This document shows, piece by piece, positions 47,590-60,500 of a stretch of 64,000 nt of DNA. This DNA comes from Rhizophagus clarus (taxonomy: Eukaryota > Glomeromycota > Glomeromycetes > Glomerales > Glomeraceae), in the NCBI GenBank assembly GCA_015698045.1, contig BLAL01000356.1, forward strand, positions 744,001 through 808,000, in the 5' to 3' direction. Numbering within the stretch: the stretch's first letter is position 1; each line of letters starts with the position of its first letter. The position numbers and the translations under genes are program-made. The notes under the pieces were generated by a model that was not told where the DNA came from, did no database searches, and saw only the letters and a program-made list of their open reading frames with translations.

Positions 47590-48288
47590 ATGGAAGCACG
47601 GTTGGAAGCTTTGACTGGCGAATATCAAAAACTTCAGAAAGGTTAAATGCAAAAATACAATTATTTTTATTAAAATTATACACGCTTTGGACTAATACTA
47701 ATGTTGATTTAACATAACAGATTTGTCAAATGCTATAGAGTCTAGGCAACGTTTAGATTCCCAATTACAAGAAAATGAAGTTGTTCAAAAAGTAAGTTGT
47801 TCATGATAGGCAGAGTACTAACTTCGTTAGGGTTATTACTAAATTAATTAAATAAGATTAATGAACATAACTACTCTTAGGAATTTAAATTGTTAAAAGA
47901 TGATGCGAATATTTATAAATTAATCGGGCCTGTGTTAGTGAAACAAGATAAAGTCGAAGCTACTACGAATGTTGATAAACGATTAGAATACATTAAATCA
48001 GAAATGTGTGTAACTATATGTAGTTACTTTTATAAGTTTTAAATTCAACTTATTTAATATTTAATTTGGTGATATATAATTGTAATTTAATAGTCAGCGC
48101 GTTGAAAAACAACTTGCAGATTTAAGCGAGAAATCAGATAAAAAGAAATTGGAGGTATGTAAAATGAATAAGTAAATGAGTAAATAAATAATTATTAATT
48201 CAATCTATATATATATTTCATATAATAGGTTATTGAACTTCAAAGGGCCTATCAAGTACAAATTCAAAAAACTTCAGCAAGTAACTAA
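47590..48288 (+). CDS. PFDN6: Prefoldin subunit 6 (beta type)
   Basis: Five exons (47590-47641, 47721-47791, 47881-48005, 48094-48154 and 48229-48288) encode 122 residues, a normal beta-prefoldin size. N- and C-terminal coiled-coil helices (LEALTGEYQKLQKDLSNAIE, and QRVEKQLADLSEKSDKKKLE) flank the central hairpin segment IYKLIGPVLVKQDKVEA. Prefoldin delivers unfolded actin and tubulin to the CCT chaperonin in the cytosol. It is divergent from roadblock. Its stop codon is 46 bp from the end of the PPR gene, so the 3' UTRs of the two probably overlap. Confidence 0.93.
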
Positions 48289-48334
48289 TTTAATTAATGA
48301 TTTAGTTCCTTCGCTAATCTAATGCACAACTTAA

Positions 48335-50423
48335 TTAACGTGGCATCTCTAATACATTGAGACAATTCAATAAATCCTTTCCTTCCTGCACACTAATTAT
48401 TTCATTTACCAAATATTTAATAATAATATCTCTATAACCAACCGTATCTGATATATTCCGTATAGCATTCCTTATTATATCTTCCAATACATCTTTACTT
48501 AAAATTATCTCTTGTTTAATAACAAATTCAAATAATATTGGTCCAAACAATTTAATATCTTTTTTAGTTTGTATAGAAGAAAATAAGTATTTAACACTAA
48601 GATGATTTAGTTGAAGTCCAATCGGAGTATATTTAATAATTTCCACGCAGCTTAATGGTCCGTATTTACATTCTGATACAGCTTTCATAAAAATATTATA
48701 TAATTTAATATCCATAGGAATATTATCCGTTCTATTCGTAAATATATTATTCAATGAATTATGATAATTGTTGTTGAAAAGTCCAATTTTTGATTGATAA
48801 AATTCCATAATTCCACGAACGTCACGTAATCTTCCTAGAGTTAAAATCATGGAATTTAATAATGATTTTTGTAATTTATCAGTTTTCGGTTTAGAAAATA
48901 TTCCTTCTATTAATCTCCAAGTATATATTCTATTATTTACTGTGTTATCATGTATTGAATCAAATAAATTTTTGTATAATGATTTCTTTGGTTCCAAAAT
49001 TTTTTCCCACATCATTTCTAATATTCTCATTGACCTAAAAATATCTCCATTCATTGTACAATATTTTAATATCGTATTATAGATTCCTAACGGGATTTCT
49101 CCTTTAGAAATCCTATAAAATCTTAAAAAATAATCAAAGCATTTTGATATTCCGTTCTCCATATTTTCCATATTATCATAAATCAAAGATTTATTAGAAG
49201 GAAGTTTTGTACAACATATCTTTATAATTTCTTCTTGTAATCTTTTATTTTTACATAATCTATATTTTAATGTTTTATTCCAAATATCTTCTAATTGTTC
49301 ATAATTTTCGCAATGTTGTAATAAGATTATAAATGTCGTTCCATTTGGTCCAATTTTCCAATGTGACATTAATTCGATAATTAAATTTGTATTCTCTTTT
49401 ATATTAGCGTCTTCTGATGAGAGACATGCTTTTAGAAGGAAATTTAGTGTAGCAGAATTTGTTTTTTCTCCTCTTGAAACAATTTTCTCTAAAAATTCAA
49501 AACATTTATATGGATCGTTTGCCTTTGCCGCAGATTTTATTAATGTTGAATATGTTTTAACATTAGGAAATGTACCATATTGAAACATCGCTTTATATAC
49601 TATAAAAAAAAAAATTAATGAATATTTTTAAAACCAGTTTTCTTTTAAACAACGTATAAACTTACTATTAACAACTTCCTCATGATGACCCTTGTCAGAA
49701 TATATCTTAGCCATAACATTCCATACTTTAATAACAAGCGCAACGAGTACATGTTTTCTTGAACTTATATAAACATCATAAACGAATCTAGCAAAAATAA
49801 CGTTAACCAAATCTAATCTGTCATGTTTAGAGCATTGACGTAATAAATAAGAAATTAAATCCAAATAAAATGTTTTGGTGGAATATAATGAATTAAATTT
49901 CATATAAAATGATAAAATATGTGATGATGTTAATTGATTTATTGTATCTTTTGTTATCATATCGTTAATTAGTCCAATTGCCTAAAAAATTTAATTTAAT
50001 TATTTCAATCTTCAAAAGGATTGAGTGAAATCAATTAAATTTGACAAACCTTACTTTCACTACTTCCTTTTGAGATTTTTTTTTGATTTTTTCTTCAATT
50101 TTTGGCTTTACATTGACACCTTCGTTTAACTGCTTTCGCAATGCTTGAATAAATGCACTTTTATTTGGTAATGAATTATAAGAAGATATTTGAGAATTAC
50201 GTTTATTTCTTGTATTTTGATACTGTTTATAATATGAATGAAAACTACTTCCGACGACGTTACTGCCGCTACTATTAGTTTCGATATAACAACGACAATT
50301 TGCTGTGTTAAATTGACGAGTGTGTAAAATCTGAGATTGATATTGCATATGTTGCCGTATTGGTTGAACTGTTTTAAATTCAAACAAAAAAAAATTTAAA
50401 TTACGTATATTTAAGCTATGCAT
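48335..50423 (-). CDS. Pentatricopeptide repeat (PPR) protein, probably mitochondrial
   Basis: Three exons on the minus strand (50423-50055, 49981-49666 and 49599-48335) encode 649 residues. The N-terminus (MHSLNIRNLNFFLFEFKTVQ) is Arg/aromatic-rich with few acidic residues, as in mitochondrial presequences. Repeated helical pairs of about 35 residues follow. The clearest are FPNVKTYSTLIKSAAKANDP then YKCFEFLEKIVSRGEKTNSA, and GIYNTILKYCTMNGDIFRSM then RILEMMWEKI. PPR proteins bind organellar RNA and act in its processing, stability or translation. No particular ortholog could be assigned. Codon use is AT-rich, like the neighbours. Confidence 0.85.
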
Positions 50424-50758
50424 TTTTTTACGGAAAAAGATTTTTAAAAAAATTTTTTTTTATCTAATCTATCAATCACATGATATAGTCAGATTTGCAA
50501 TATAATTGGTCTGTATCTCCAAAGTTTTTTTTGAAATCTAGTATATTTTTTCATCAAAAAATAACGAGTTTTTTTAAGAGCGTAATTGTTCTCTAATTAG
50601 AGTTAAAGAATTCATATCGACTTTTGCGACAAAAAAAAGCTCGAAAAATTAGGTATTAAGAGATTACAAATATTTTGGAATTTGAACAATTCTTTGTTTG
50701 ATATATATGAGAGTTTTTTTTAAAGAATTTATTTTCAATAATAATTTATATAGTAATA

Positions 50759-51257
50759 ATGAAACATCTGGCAGCTTATTTGTTATTAAATCTCGCTGGT
50801 AAAACGCCCAACGAAAGTAGTATTAAATCTCTTCTTGAAACCGTTGGTATTGAAACTGATAGCGATAGAGTTAAACAATTATTAAGTGAATTAGATGGAA
50901 AAGACGTCGAAGAGGTATTTATCGTAAAAAAAAAATATTTTTTTAAATTTTCCAAAATTTTCATTGTTATTTAAATAGACAGTCCTTAATTAATAATTTT
51001 TTTAAGTTGATTGATTCAGGATTGTCCAAGTTGGCTTCGGTACCTACAGGCGGTGGTGCTGCTGTTAGTGGTGGCGGTGGTGCTGCTGGTACTGATAACA
51101 CTGCCGAAGCTGCCCCCGCTGAAGAAGCTAAGAAAGAAGAAGAGAAAGAAGAATCCGATGAGGTAATATATTTAATTTGTTAAAACATAAAATTTTAAAT
51201 TCAAATTCTTATCCCCTATTATAATTGTAGGATATGGGATTCGGTCTTTTTGATTAA
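50759..51257 (+). CDS. RPP2: 60S acidic ribosomal stalk protein P2
   Basis: Three exons (50759-50914, 51007-51162 and 51231-51257) encode 112 residues. It begins [20 protein letters not shown] and has the P2 dimerisation domain ([20 protein letters not shown]). A Gly/Ala hinge follows ([12 protein letters not shown]), then an acidic Lys/Glu run and the invariant C-terminus [12 protein letters not shown] that recruits translation GTPases (EF-2 and others). Together with P1 it forms the flexible stalk on uL10. The start [10 protein letters not shown] separates it from P1. Confidence 0.95.
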
Positions 51258-51575
51258 AAGTGATCTGGTGATGCTAAGTATACCGTGCTTTATTGGCGAC
51301 GTTTTAAAAAGTCAAAAAAATTAATAAATTAGTCAAAGATTATAATTATTATATTATAAAGTGCCACTCTCATATCAATATCAGTGTTTAGTTTTTTTTA
51401 TATAAAAGTATCTAAATGGATTGCTTGTGCGTATGTTGCGCGATTTCGTGTTTTTTTTAAAAAATATAACTTAAGAGTCATTGCACCATGTAAATGTGTC
51501 TAAGTCACGTGATTATATATGACCGACATCTATAAAAAGTAGTTTTTTTCAATTCGATTTGCAAACAAATCGGAA

Positions 51576-54040
51576 ATGCCTTTAGTTAAAGGTTTGTTGC
51601 TCAATACTTTTGCTTATTAATTAGTTTTTTTTTTTTTGGTTTTTAAATTCTCCGTTCCAAATACTTTTCTTCCTGTTATAGTTAACGTTAAATGGAACGG
51701 AGCCGACCATGAATTGGAAGTTGATACTGATGAATCTGTTGAATTACTTAAAACTCAGCTGTTCACTATGACAAATGTACAACCTGACAGACAAAAGATC
51801 TTATTTAAAGGAAAAACCTTGACAGTAATTAATATTCTTTTTTTATCGTATTGTTTGTTTATTCATTTACGTTTGTTAATAATTATTAATTTACTGTTTC
51901 CTATATAGGAAAATACTGATTTAAACACCGTGAATATTAAAGAGGTTTGGATTCAATCATTTTCGGTTTTGTTTATTAAAAATTAACGTATATTTATGTA
52001 CATATTTTACATAGGGCAGCAAATTCATGGTATGATAAATTGATTCGTGTAAATCTTTTTAAGATATTATTAGTATTGATCTTGTACTATAATTAGATGA
52101 TGGGAACAGTTGGGGAATTGCCAAAAGAACCGGAAAATAAAACTTTATTCGTTGAAGATATGTCAGATAAACAATTGGCAGAAACCGTATGTATTTGAAT
52201 TTGTATAATTCAACCGTTTAGTCAAAATCTATTCAATTTGTCTCTATTTAATAATATAAATTGTTATAGTTAAAATTACCATCTGGTCTCCGAAATCTCG
52301 GTAACACTTGTTATATGAATTCAACCTTACAATGTCTTCGAGCCATGCCAGAATTGCAGGAATCTCTTAATAGGTGAAACATAATTTATGTAGTAATACA
52401 TCATCCGTTAAGGGAAAAAAAAAAATAATAATAATTAATGTCAAGTATCTATCGTCATAGTTTTGCAAGTGGATCATCATCTTCTGCTGGTGCTGCCGAC
52501 ACCCTTACAACTTCTTTACGTGATCTTTATCGTAATTTGAATCAGACCACTGAAGGAGCCACTCCACTTAATTTTCTTCAAGTAATTCAACTTTAACTTC
52601 ATTTTATTTTAAAGATTTTAGCACTTATTATTTTTTCTTTTTTTCAGATACTTAGAAGTGCTTTTCCTCAATTTGCTCAACGTAATGCTAATGGTTTTAT
52701 GCAGCAAGATGCTGAAGAATGTTGGACTCAAATTGTATTTAGTCTGAACCAAGCAAATATCCCGATACCAAACCGAGATTCTAGTTTATCATCAGACGGT
52801 GAAATAACATCGGGATCATTTATTGATCGTTACATGACAGGGGAATTTACTTCAACGTAAATATAATTTTTTTTTTTATATGTTCACATTATACTAAAAA
52901 TAATTATTTAAATAACTTTTGTAGTCTTAAATGTGAAGAAGCTCCTGAAGAAGAAGCGACTGTTATAAAAGAAAAATTTACAAAATTAAATTGTCATATT
53001 TCAGTAACCATAAATTATATGCAAAATGGCATTATGGAGGTACGCGGTTTAAATCTTTATAATACAATCTTTTCGAGAAGTCATCAAATTCAATTATTGA
53101 CTCACTTATTCATTTAGGCTTTAGATGAACGGATCGAAAAAAATTCTCCTACATTAGGAAGAATGGCGATTTATAATAAAACTTCACGTATAAGTCGGTT
53201 ACCATCTTACCTTACGGTACAATTTGTAAGATTTTTTTGGAAAGCTGACCGAAATGTTAAATCTAAGATTTTACGTAAAGTAAAATTTCCAATGGAATTC
53301 GATGCTTCAGACTTTTGTACTGATGAACTAAAAAATAAAATTTTACCACTAAAAAATCGTTTACGTGAATTGGAAAAAGAAAGAGAAAGTGCAAAGGTGT
53401 TACAATTATATGATTTTTTTTGATCAATAATTTACAAATATTGAATTTTTGTTTAACTCTACTTTAGAAAAGAGCAAAACTTGCAATCGACAACACTGAT
53501 CAAGATTTAACGGATTCAAAAAATGATGAAACAACAGTGGAGGAACTCAAAAAGCTTATTGATCCTGACCTAAATAAAGATATTGGTGCCAATGTATCAG
53601 GATTATATGATCTTTGTGCAGTTCTTACCCACATTGGAAGATCAGCTGATTCTGGTAAGTATAAGAAATATCTGATTTAAATTAATGGTAATTTTATTAA
53701 TTTAATAAAATTATAAATTTAGGACATTATATTGGATGGGTGCGTAAAGAAAATTCTGGTATGTAATAATTAATAATTATTTTTATCGGAATTTTAGTAA
53801 TTTCTTTAAAATTTCTATTTATTTATAGATGATTGGATTCAATATGATGATGATAAAGTTAAAACCGTATCGCAAGAAGATATTCAAAAATTGGACGGAG
53901 GAGGTAATAAACAATTTGAATGATCAAATTTTTGTTCTTACGAAATTTAGTTTTTTGTTCTAAACGTTTTAATTCAATGCGACATAGGTGATTGGCATAC
54001 GGCATATATTTTATTGTATCGGTCAAAAAAGATTGCATAA
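51576..54040 (+). CDS. UBP6: Proteasome-associated deubiquitinase UBP6/USP14
   Basis: Fourteen exons (51576-51591, 51682-51824, 51909-51944, 52015-52029, 52097-52186, 52270-52373, 52461-52581, 52648-52856, 52925-53039, 53118-53396, 53468-53654, 53723-53758, 53829-53903 and 53988-54040) give 492 residues in one frame. Residues 1-75 are a ubiquitin-like domain (VNVKWNGADHELEVDTDESV, PDRQKILFKGKTL) that docks on the proteasome. The USP core has the Cys box LRNLGNTCYMNSTLQCL (Cys114), a QQDAEECW motif, and the His box SGHYIGWVRKE (His440) with GGDWHTAYILLY. It trims ubiquitin chains at the 19S particle. It includes a 15-nt exon (52015-52029). Confidence 0.94.
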
Positions 54041-55209
54041 TTCGGTTTATTTGATGGTTTTTTTTAAAATTTTTTAGAATATAGGCTTAAAAACAAAAAT
54101 ATAAAAAGGAGAACTGATTTTATAATAATGTTTGAAGTTTAATTTAAAAGCTTAGCATAAATAAATATATATGTTAATAAATAATAATATGATGCCGGAG
54201 TATATAATATATTGATTTGCTCGTTATAATCGTTGTGTTCTTTCCCTCGTTTTGATCGCTAAAAAGTAAGGTACCTGTCAGATCCAGACCTGTAGCCTAA
54301 TTTAGTAATTTAGGTGTATGCATAGCCAGTTTAACCTAGTTTAACGAGACAAAACGTGATAAAATTGTTTATTTGTAAACAAAATATGAAGGTTTTATTC
54401 GTAATAATCACATTTTCGCACTCATTTCGACAATTTATAATATTTTCATATGACTTTGGAAATTCACGGTGATAGGATGTTGGTGGACGAATTTCATAGT
54501 AATATAGATGGAAGTTAAAAAAATATATTATATAATGCCTCGTTCATATTCAATAGATGGAGGACGGATTCTTCGGAATTTTTGATATTAATAGCAGAGA
54601 ATCCTTCTAGTGCTGTTAAGATGGGAATTGTACCCGGGATACTATTCAATTTTTAAACTGGGTAAATTGTAAAAGACCTGGGGTACTTTAAGCAGTGCTA
54701 GACGGTAAGTTCATAGTAGTAGATAGAAGACTAATTTTTTTTTATTATATATATATATATATATATTGTACTAATAGAAATTAAATGATAGTATTTATTT
54801 ATTTTCATTTCTTCATTTTGTAATATTTTTTGTTTTGTTTTTGAATTACATAGAGGTTGATATTTTTGCACTAGTTTCTTTTTTGATTAATCTATACTTT
54901 TGTTTCATTATTTTTTGTTGATTTGGATGTTTTTCTTCGAATTTCTTGATTATTTTGTCTTTTCATTTCTTTTTTTTTTTTTTTTTTTTTTTGATTTCTC
55001 CATTAGTTCTAAAATTATTTCTGGATTATTATTTTAAATCAAGAAAATCTTCCATACATTTTGTAAAAATATTTCGCAAGTCGAAACAATAAAAATTGTT
55101 CATAAGTTCGCTTATAAATGAACATAAATCACATGATTTGACGTAATTACAGGGCTCATTTTGGTAAGTTTTAAAAATTCACAATAGGATTTTATTTAAT
55201 TCTTTGGTA
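54041..55209. other. Spacer between UBP6 and the pogo element
   Basis: AT-rich, with a TATATATA run near 54740 and a long T run near 54970. A short piece near 54536 reads MPRSYSIDGGRILRIF before stops, which recalls the start of small transposase helix-turn-helix domains but is too short to call. Confidence 0.5.
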
Positions 55210-57078
55210 CCGTATTTTTCCAATATTAAGCACCCACCAAAATTAAGCACCCCCCCTTACTTTGCATGATATCAAGCATAAACTGAAAATAAGCACCTCT
55301 CCGACCACTTATTAATTTTATTATATTATCAAAAAAACAAAATTACATTATATATATTTACAAATAAAAGAATTTAACTATCATTCAAATCAATAATTTC
55401 CATTTCTTCCTCCACATCATTGTCCATTTCATTTTGAATTTCATCAAGGACTTCGTCAATTTCTTTGTAAATTTCATCATCTTCCGTTCCATCTAAGGCA
55501 TTTGATATACCACACTTCTTAAAGGCACGAATGATAATTTCTTCAGAAACATTATTCCAAGAACGTTTGACCCACCCACATACCTCACTTATTTTTGCAC
55601 GTCGAAGATTTCCAGCAGGAGTATACCCAGCACCACCATTATTCATCCAATGGTACCACTCTCTACGAAGATTATCTTTAAAAGGTTTATTAATGGCAAC
55701 ATCGAGTGGTTGACAAATACTTGTTAAGCCACCTGGGATTACTGCAAGTTCAACATGATTTTCCTTAAATTTTTGTTTAACAGATTCCTCTAGATGCCCT
55801 CTAAAGGAATCGTATACCATCATAGCCGGAAGTCTGGATTGGCCACTTGACATTCTTATCTGATTTAAGTAACTAACGTAATGTTTCATCAAGTCAGCAT
55901 TCATCCATCCGCTTTCTTGAAACCATACGATCACACCAGGAGGGGCCTTTTCACCACGCGGCATTTGCTTTCCTTTAAAAATGCAAATTGGCGGCAATTT
56001 TGTTCCATCTGTAAATAAAAAAGATTTAAGTAAAATTACATTTTATAACAATCAAATAAATAATGGAGATTTTTACCTGCTGCGCATGTTAAGACAACAG
56101 TAAACCGATTATTTTCGTTACCTGTCCCATGAATATGAACTGTTTTCTCACCCTTTTGATTAATGGTGAAATTTCCAGCCATGTCAAACCAGACTGGTGT
56201 TTCATCCATATTAAAGATATTACACATCTCAATAGAATTTTTTATCCTAAGACGAATAACAAATCGATAAAAACTTTCCAATGATTCTTCCAATTGTTCT
56301 GGAAGTTTCTGGGATATTCTTGTACGTCTACGCAAAGCCAAATTGTGCCGTTTCATAAATGCAGTTAACCATCGAAATGTTGCCATAAAATTATTTGCTA
56401 ATTCTCCATATAGTGCTACCATATCCGGTTTTCTCAAAATTTCAAACATTTGAAGTCTTACAGTCACAAAAGTTACAGCTAGCGCCTTTTTCCTTTGCAC
56501 AATTACCCAATTGTATAATTTCGCCTCAGCTTCAGGAAAATAAGCTTTTCGGCCAGAACCCACCCGCATAGTATTATTTTTTATTTCACTTGTCCAACTT
56601 TCACTTGCCTTAACCCAGCGTCCAACCATAGATTTGTCAAGGTCAAAATGTCTAGCTGCTTCATTTCTTCCACGTTGACGAGCATAGGTAACAACTTCCT
56701 TTTTCTGTTCAATAGAATACGAAGCACGTTGGCGTTTAATAACTTTTGGCATAGTGTGTGAAACTCAAATTTTTGGAAGATATGAAGGTCGCACGAAAGT
56801 TGTAAAGGTCGTGAAGTTGTCAAGTCGCGAAGTTGTAAAAGTCGCGTAATTGCTAAAAAACCCCTTATTATATCATTACGCAGAATTGCATCATTGTGAA
56901 ACATTTTACAGATTTTTTCGCCAGAACTTTTTTTTTGCAAAATTTTTTAACGAATTGTAAATTGATTTTAAAGACGTTTAAAAGACATTTTTCTAAAACT
57001 GCCAAAATTAAGCATCCCCCCAAACTTTTCGCACAAAATCCCTGCAAAAATGGGGTGCTTAATATTGGAAAAATACGG
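55210..57078 (-). mobile_element. Intact pogo-like DNA transposon (1869 bp)
   Basis: Inverted termini CCGTATTTTTCCAATATTAA… at both ends are flanked by TA at 55208-55209 and 57079-57080. The short AAGCACCCCCCC-type motifs are repeated just inside. It contains one uninterrupted transposase gene on the minus strand, so it has all visible parts of an autonomous element. The MITE at 1432-1812 shares its TIR design. Confidence 0.9.
55374..56752 (-). CDS. Pogo/Tigger transposase, apparently intact (DDE_1 type)
   Basis: Two exons on the minus strand (56752-56077 and 56008-55374), spliced in phase across a 68-bp GTAAAA…TTTACAG intron, encode 436 residues with no stops. An N-terminal HTH (ASYSIEQKKEVVTYARQRGR, EAARHFDLDKSMVGRWVKAS) is followed by a CENP-B-type DNA-binding region (FRWLTAFMKRHNLALRRRTR). 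The catalytic part has MDETPVWFDM, MVYDSFRGHLEESV and GLTSICQPLDVAINKPFK, supplying the three acidic residues in the expected order. The C-terminus is acidic. It cuts and pastes its element at TA sites. Preservation suggests recent activity. It sits between two housekeeping genes in divergent orientation to the TOG gene. Confidence 0.9.
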
Positions 57079-57080
57079 TA

Positions 57081-57598
57081 ATAGGCCAGTTCAAAATTGT
57101 TCATGGGAATTTTTCGACGACCAACAGTACACGTCTGGGGTTACATTAACCAATAAAACACGTGATCAAAAATGCCGATCAAACAATTATGAACTAGCCT
57201 AATGTTACAACTTACAATTACTTCTATACTAATCACTAATGTACCACTCATTTGATGTGATACCTTGTCACATGATTATAAAACTCGGATGACGTGATAT
57301 GTTACATAACTTAAAATTAACTATTTTAAGATATTGTTGCCTGTATTTGTGTCTATGATATCCAAATAAAATTTATAACGACGCCCGAGCAGTTTTATAT
57401 CAATTATAACTTCGTTTTTCTCCGTTCTCCTTTCTTAATTTTTTTTCTTTACTTATACAGTGCTTGTCATTTTTGTTTTTTCTTTTTTTTTTTTTATCAT
57501 TTCACCTTTATCTAACCATTTTACAAAAGTTTCCTTCAGAGTTATTTATTTATATTTATAAACAACTTAAATCCGCGTCTTTTCGTATTTTAATATAA
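57081..57598. promoter_or_regulatory. Upstream region of the TOG gene
   Basis: About 520 bp lie between the pogo element and the ATG. It is rich in pyrimidine runs (TTTTTCTTTACTTAT, TTTTTTATCATTTCACCTTT) shortly before the start, as seen before other genes here. No clear TATA or CCAAT pair was placed. Confidence 0.4.
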
Positions 57599-60500
57599 AT
57601 GGCAGCACCTGAGGAGGACTACTCATCATTGCCTCTAACTGAACGAGTCAAACATAAGGTTTTTAATGTTAAAACTTCTCAGTTTATTTTCATTTCGTTT
57701 TAGTTTAATATATATATCATATTTCTGTATTTTACTTCTTTAGATTTGGAAAGTTCGGGTTGGAGCTTATGAAGAACTTACGAAACTATTCAAAAAATCA
57801 GATAACGAAAGTGATTTTAAGCCTTATGAGGGTTTTATGAAAAACATCGCCACAGACTCTAATGCAGTCGCTCAAGAAACTGGTCTAACGACCTTACTTG
57901 CGTTTGTGGAGAACGCACCAAATCCATTAAGGTAAATTTAAGGTTCTTCTTAATCGTCAATAACTTAGTTCGTCCAAGTAATTTTAGCGCGTCAATAGTT
58001 TGTTTATTATGTGTCGATACATATTCTGATGTTTCAAAATCATCAACTTATCGGTCTCCATTCAAATTACAGGGTCAGGGGTTCTATAATACCTGCTGTT
58101 GTAGATAAGGGTTTTGGTTCGTCTCGTGCTGGAACTAAAAAGAAAGCAATAGAACTTGTACTTTTATATATAGAAGTCGATTCACCAGACCCCGTAGTAG
58201 TACGTAGATTTGTATAATTATCGCTAAACGAACCAAATTTTGTTAAATTTGTTAAATATATTTATTTTTCTTTAGGTGGATGTCCTCGAGGGGTTGAACG
58301 CCAAACAACCTAAGTTGGTAGCTACAACTGTTTCTGCACTTAAAGATATGATTAGGTATTACATTCTATTACCGAAATTTTAAATATTATTTTTACGTGC
58401 ATCATCACTGTATCTGTTCAACTAAATCATATAAATTTATCATTACTAATTCAATTCATTTGCTTTTTTTTTCCAGGGTTTATGGTGCAAAAACGGTAAA
58501 CGTTAAACCTATTCTCAAAACTATACCAAAAATATTTGCACACACAGACAAGAATGTTAGAAGTGAGGTAGTTTGATTAATTAATAATTTATTATATTTG
58601 TTTTATGTGATTTTTTAAATATAATTAATTTTTCATTTTATAGGGAACACAATTAGTAATAGAATTATATAAATGGTTGGGTAAAGCAATAGATCCTCAT
58701 TTATCGGAGTTAAAACCTGTACAGGTAAAAATTGAAGATACTTAAGACGATTATTTGTAAATATCAAACTTATCACTACTATTTGTCGATCTTAGATAAA
58801 AGAACTGAATGAAGCATTTGAAAAATTACCACAAGAAAAACCCACACAAGAGCGATTATTACGTTCTCAAGTGGCAGCTGCTGAAGCAGCGGCTGAAGCT
58901 GGAAAAGGTAATTTCCGCAATGTATTTAGTTATGTTATGTTATGCTAAACATGCTTGAATTTTATATATTAGGCGACGAGGCTGAAGCTGAAGAAGAGAA
59001 AGAGATTGATGCATATGATTTAGCGGAACCAGTTGATATCCTTTCAAAAATGTCCAAAGATTTCTATACTCTATTGGTAATATATGTTATATAATATTTA
59101 GTTTAATATTTTAGTAAATTCTTTTTAAACAACGATTTATGTTCTATTAGGGATCCTCAAAATGGAAAGAAAGAAAAGAAGCATTGGAGGCTTTTCTTGA
59201 AGTCTGTAAGACGCCAAGGATTGCGGATAACAATTATTCAGAATTAGCTGCTGCGCTTGCAAAGGTTGCGTAAAAATTAATTTGTAATAAATATTATTTA
59301 TAATTTATAATTATAATAAGAAAAATTATTTATAAAAAATGCATTTTTTTTTTTTAATTTAACAGCGTATTACAGATGCAAATATTCTAGTAGTTACGCT
59401 CGCAGCTAATGCTATTGAGGCATTGGCTTTAGGTTTACGTGAATCATTCGCAAAATATAAAACTACGGTAAATTTATCATATTCAACAGAATTGTTTCCT
59501 TTTATATGTCTGGCATTAAGGACCCTTTGTTTAATTTTATTTTCATATTTTAGGTCATGACTCCTTTGATAGAAAAACTCAAAGAAAGGAAACAAAGCGT
59601 CGTTGATGCTTTATCTGCAGCGCTGGATGCGGTATTTTTAAGCGTAAGCAATATATATACTCATTTATTATTTGCGTTCAAATCATGTAAATCATATTAA
59701 ACTTTTTACTCAATAGGTTACAATATCTGATATCACTGAAGATGTATTAGCCGCTGGAAAACACAAGAATCCGCAAGTTAAATCAGAATCCATGAAATTT
59801 TTAGTTAGATGTATAAAAAATACAAAAACATCGCCTCAAAAGGCTGAAATCAAGTCCTTAACTGAAATGATGGTAAAAGCTTCTGAGGATAGTTTTGAAC
59901 CTGTTCGTATTTCGGCTTTTGAAGGACTGGGAACAATGATGAAAGTCATTGGTGAGAAAGCTATGAACACTTTCTTGGAAGGGCTTGATGATATTAAAAA
60001 GGGAAAAATTAAAGAATATTATGATAAGGCCGAAGTCAAAATAAAATTTTCAACTGCGAAAAAACCACCACCTCCAACTGCGGCGCCTAGCAAAGGAGAT
60101 GCACCTAAAGGAAAGCCTGCGGCAAAACCTGCGGCAAAAAAAGAAGCTGTGCGTCATAGTTTTGGAATAGTCAATTTTATCTGTATTAATATTATTGTAA
60201 AATATTTCAACTCATTTTGCCCTTTATGGGGAATTTGTTTTGAAGGGTTCTGCACCCAAGAAGGTAGCTGCAAAACCGGGAGGCCCTCCAAAAAAAGCTC
60301 CAGCGGCAAAAGTCCAGAGTGCTCCGAGTGCTGCCGCACCTCCTCCAAAGAAGGGCGGAAAAGCGAAAGAAGAAGTTATCACATTCAAATTTACTAACGA
60401 AGGAATTGAAGGAAAGTTTGCTGAATTGGTACCAGAAGACCAGACCGCTAATTTAAGCGAAAAGAATTGGAAATTGCGTTTAGAAGGTACTTTATTCTAT

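Noticed and set aside
54533..54720. Possible small transposase start (MPRSYSID…)
   Set aside because: Only about 16 residues look meaningful before stops, and no TIRs or catalytic motifs are nearby.
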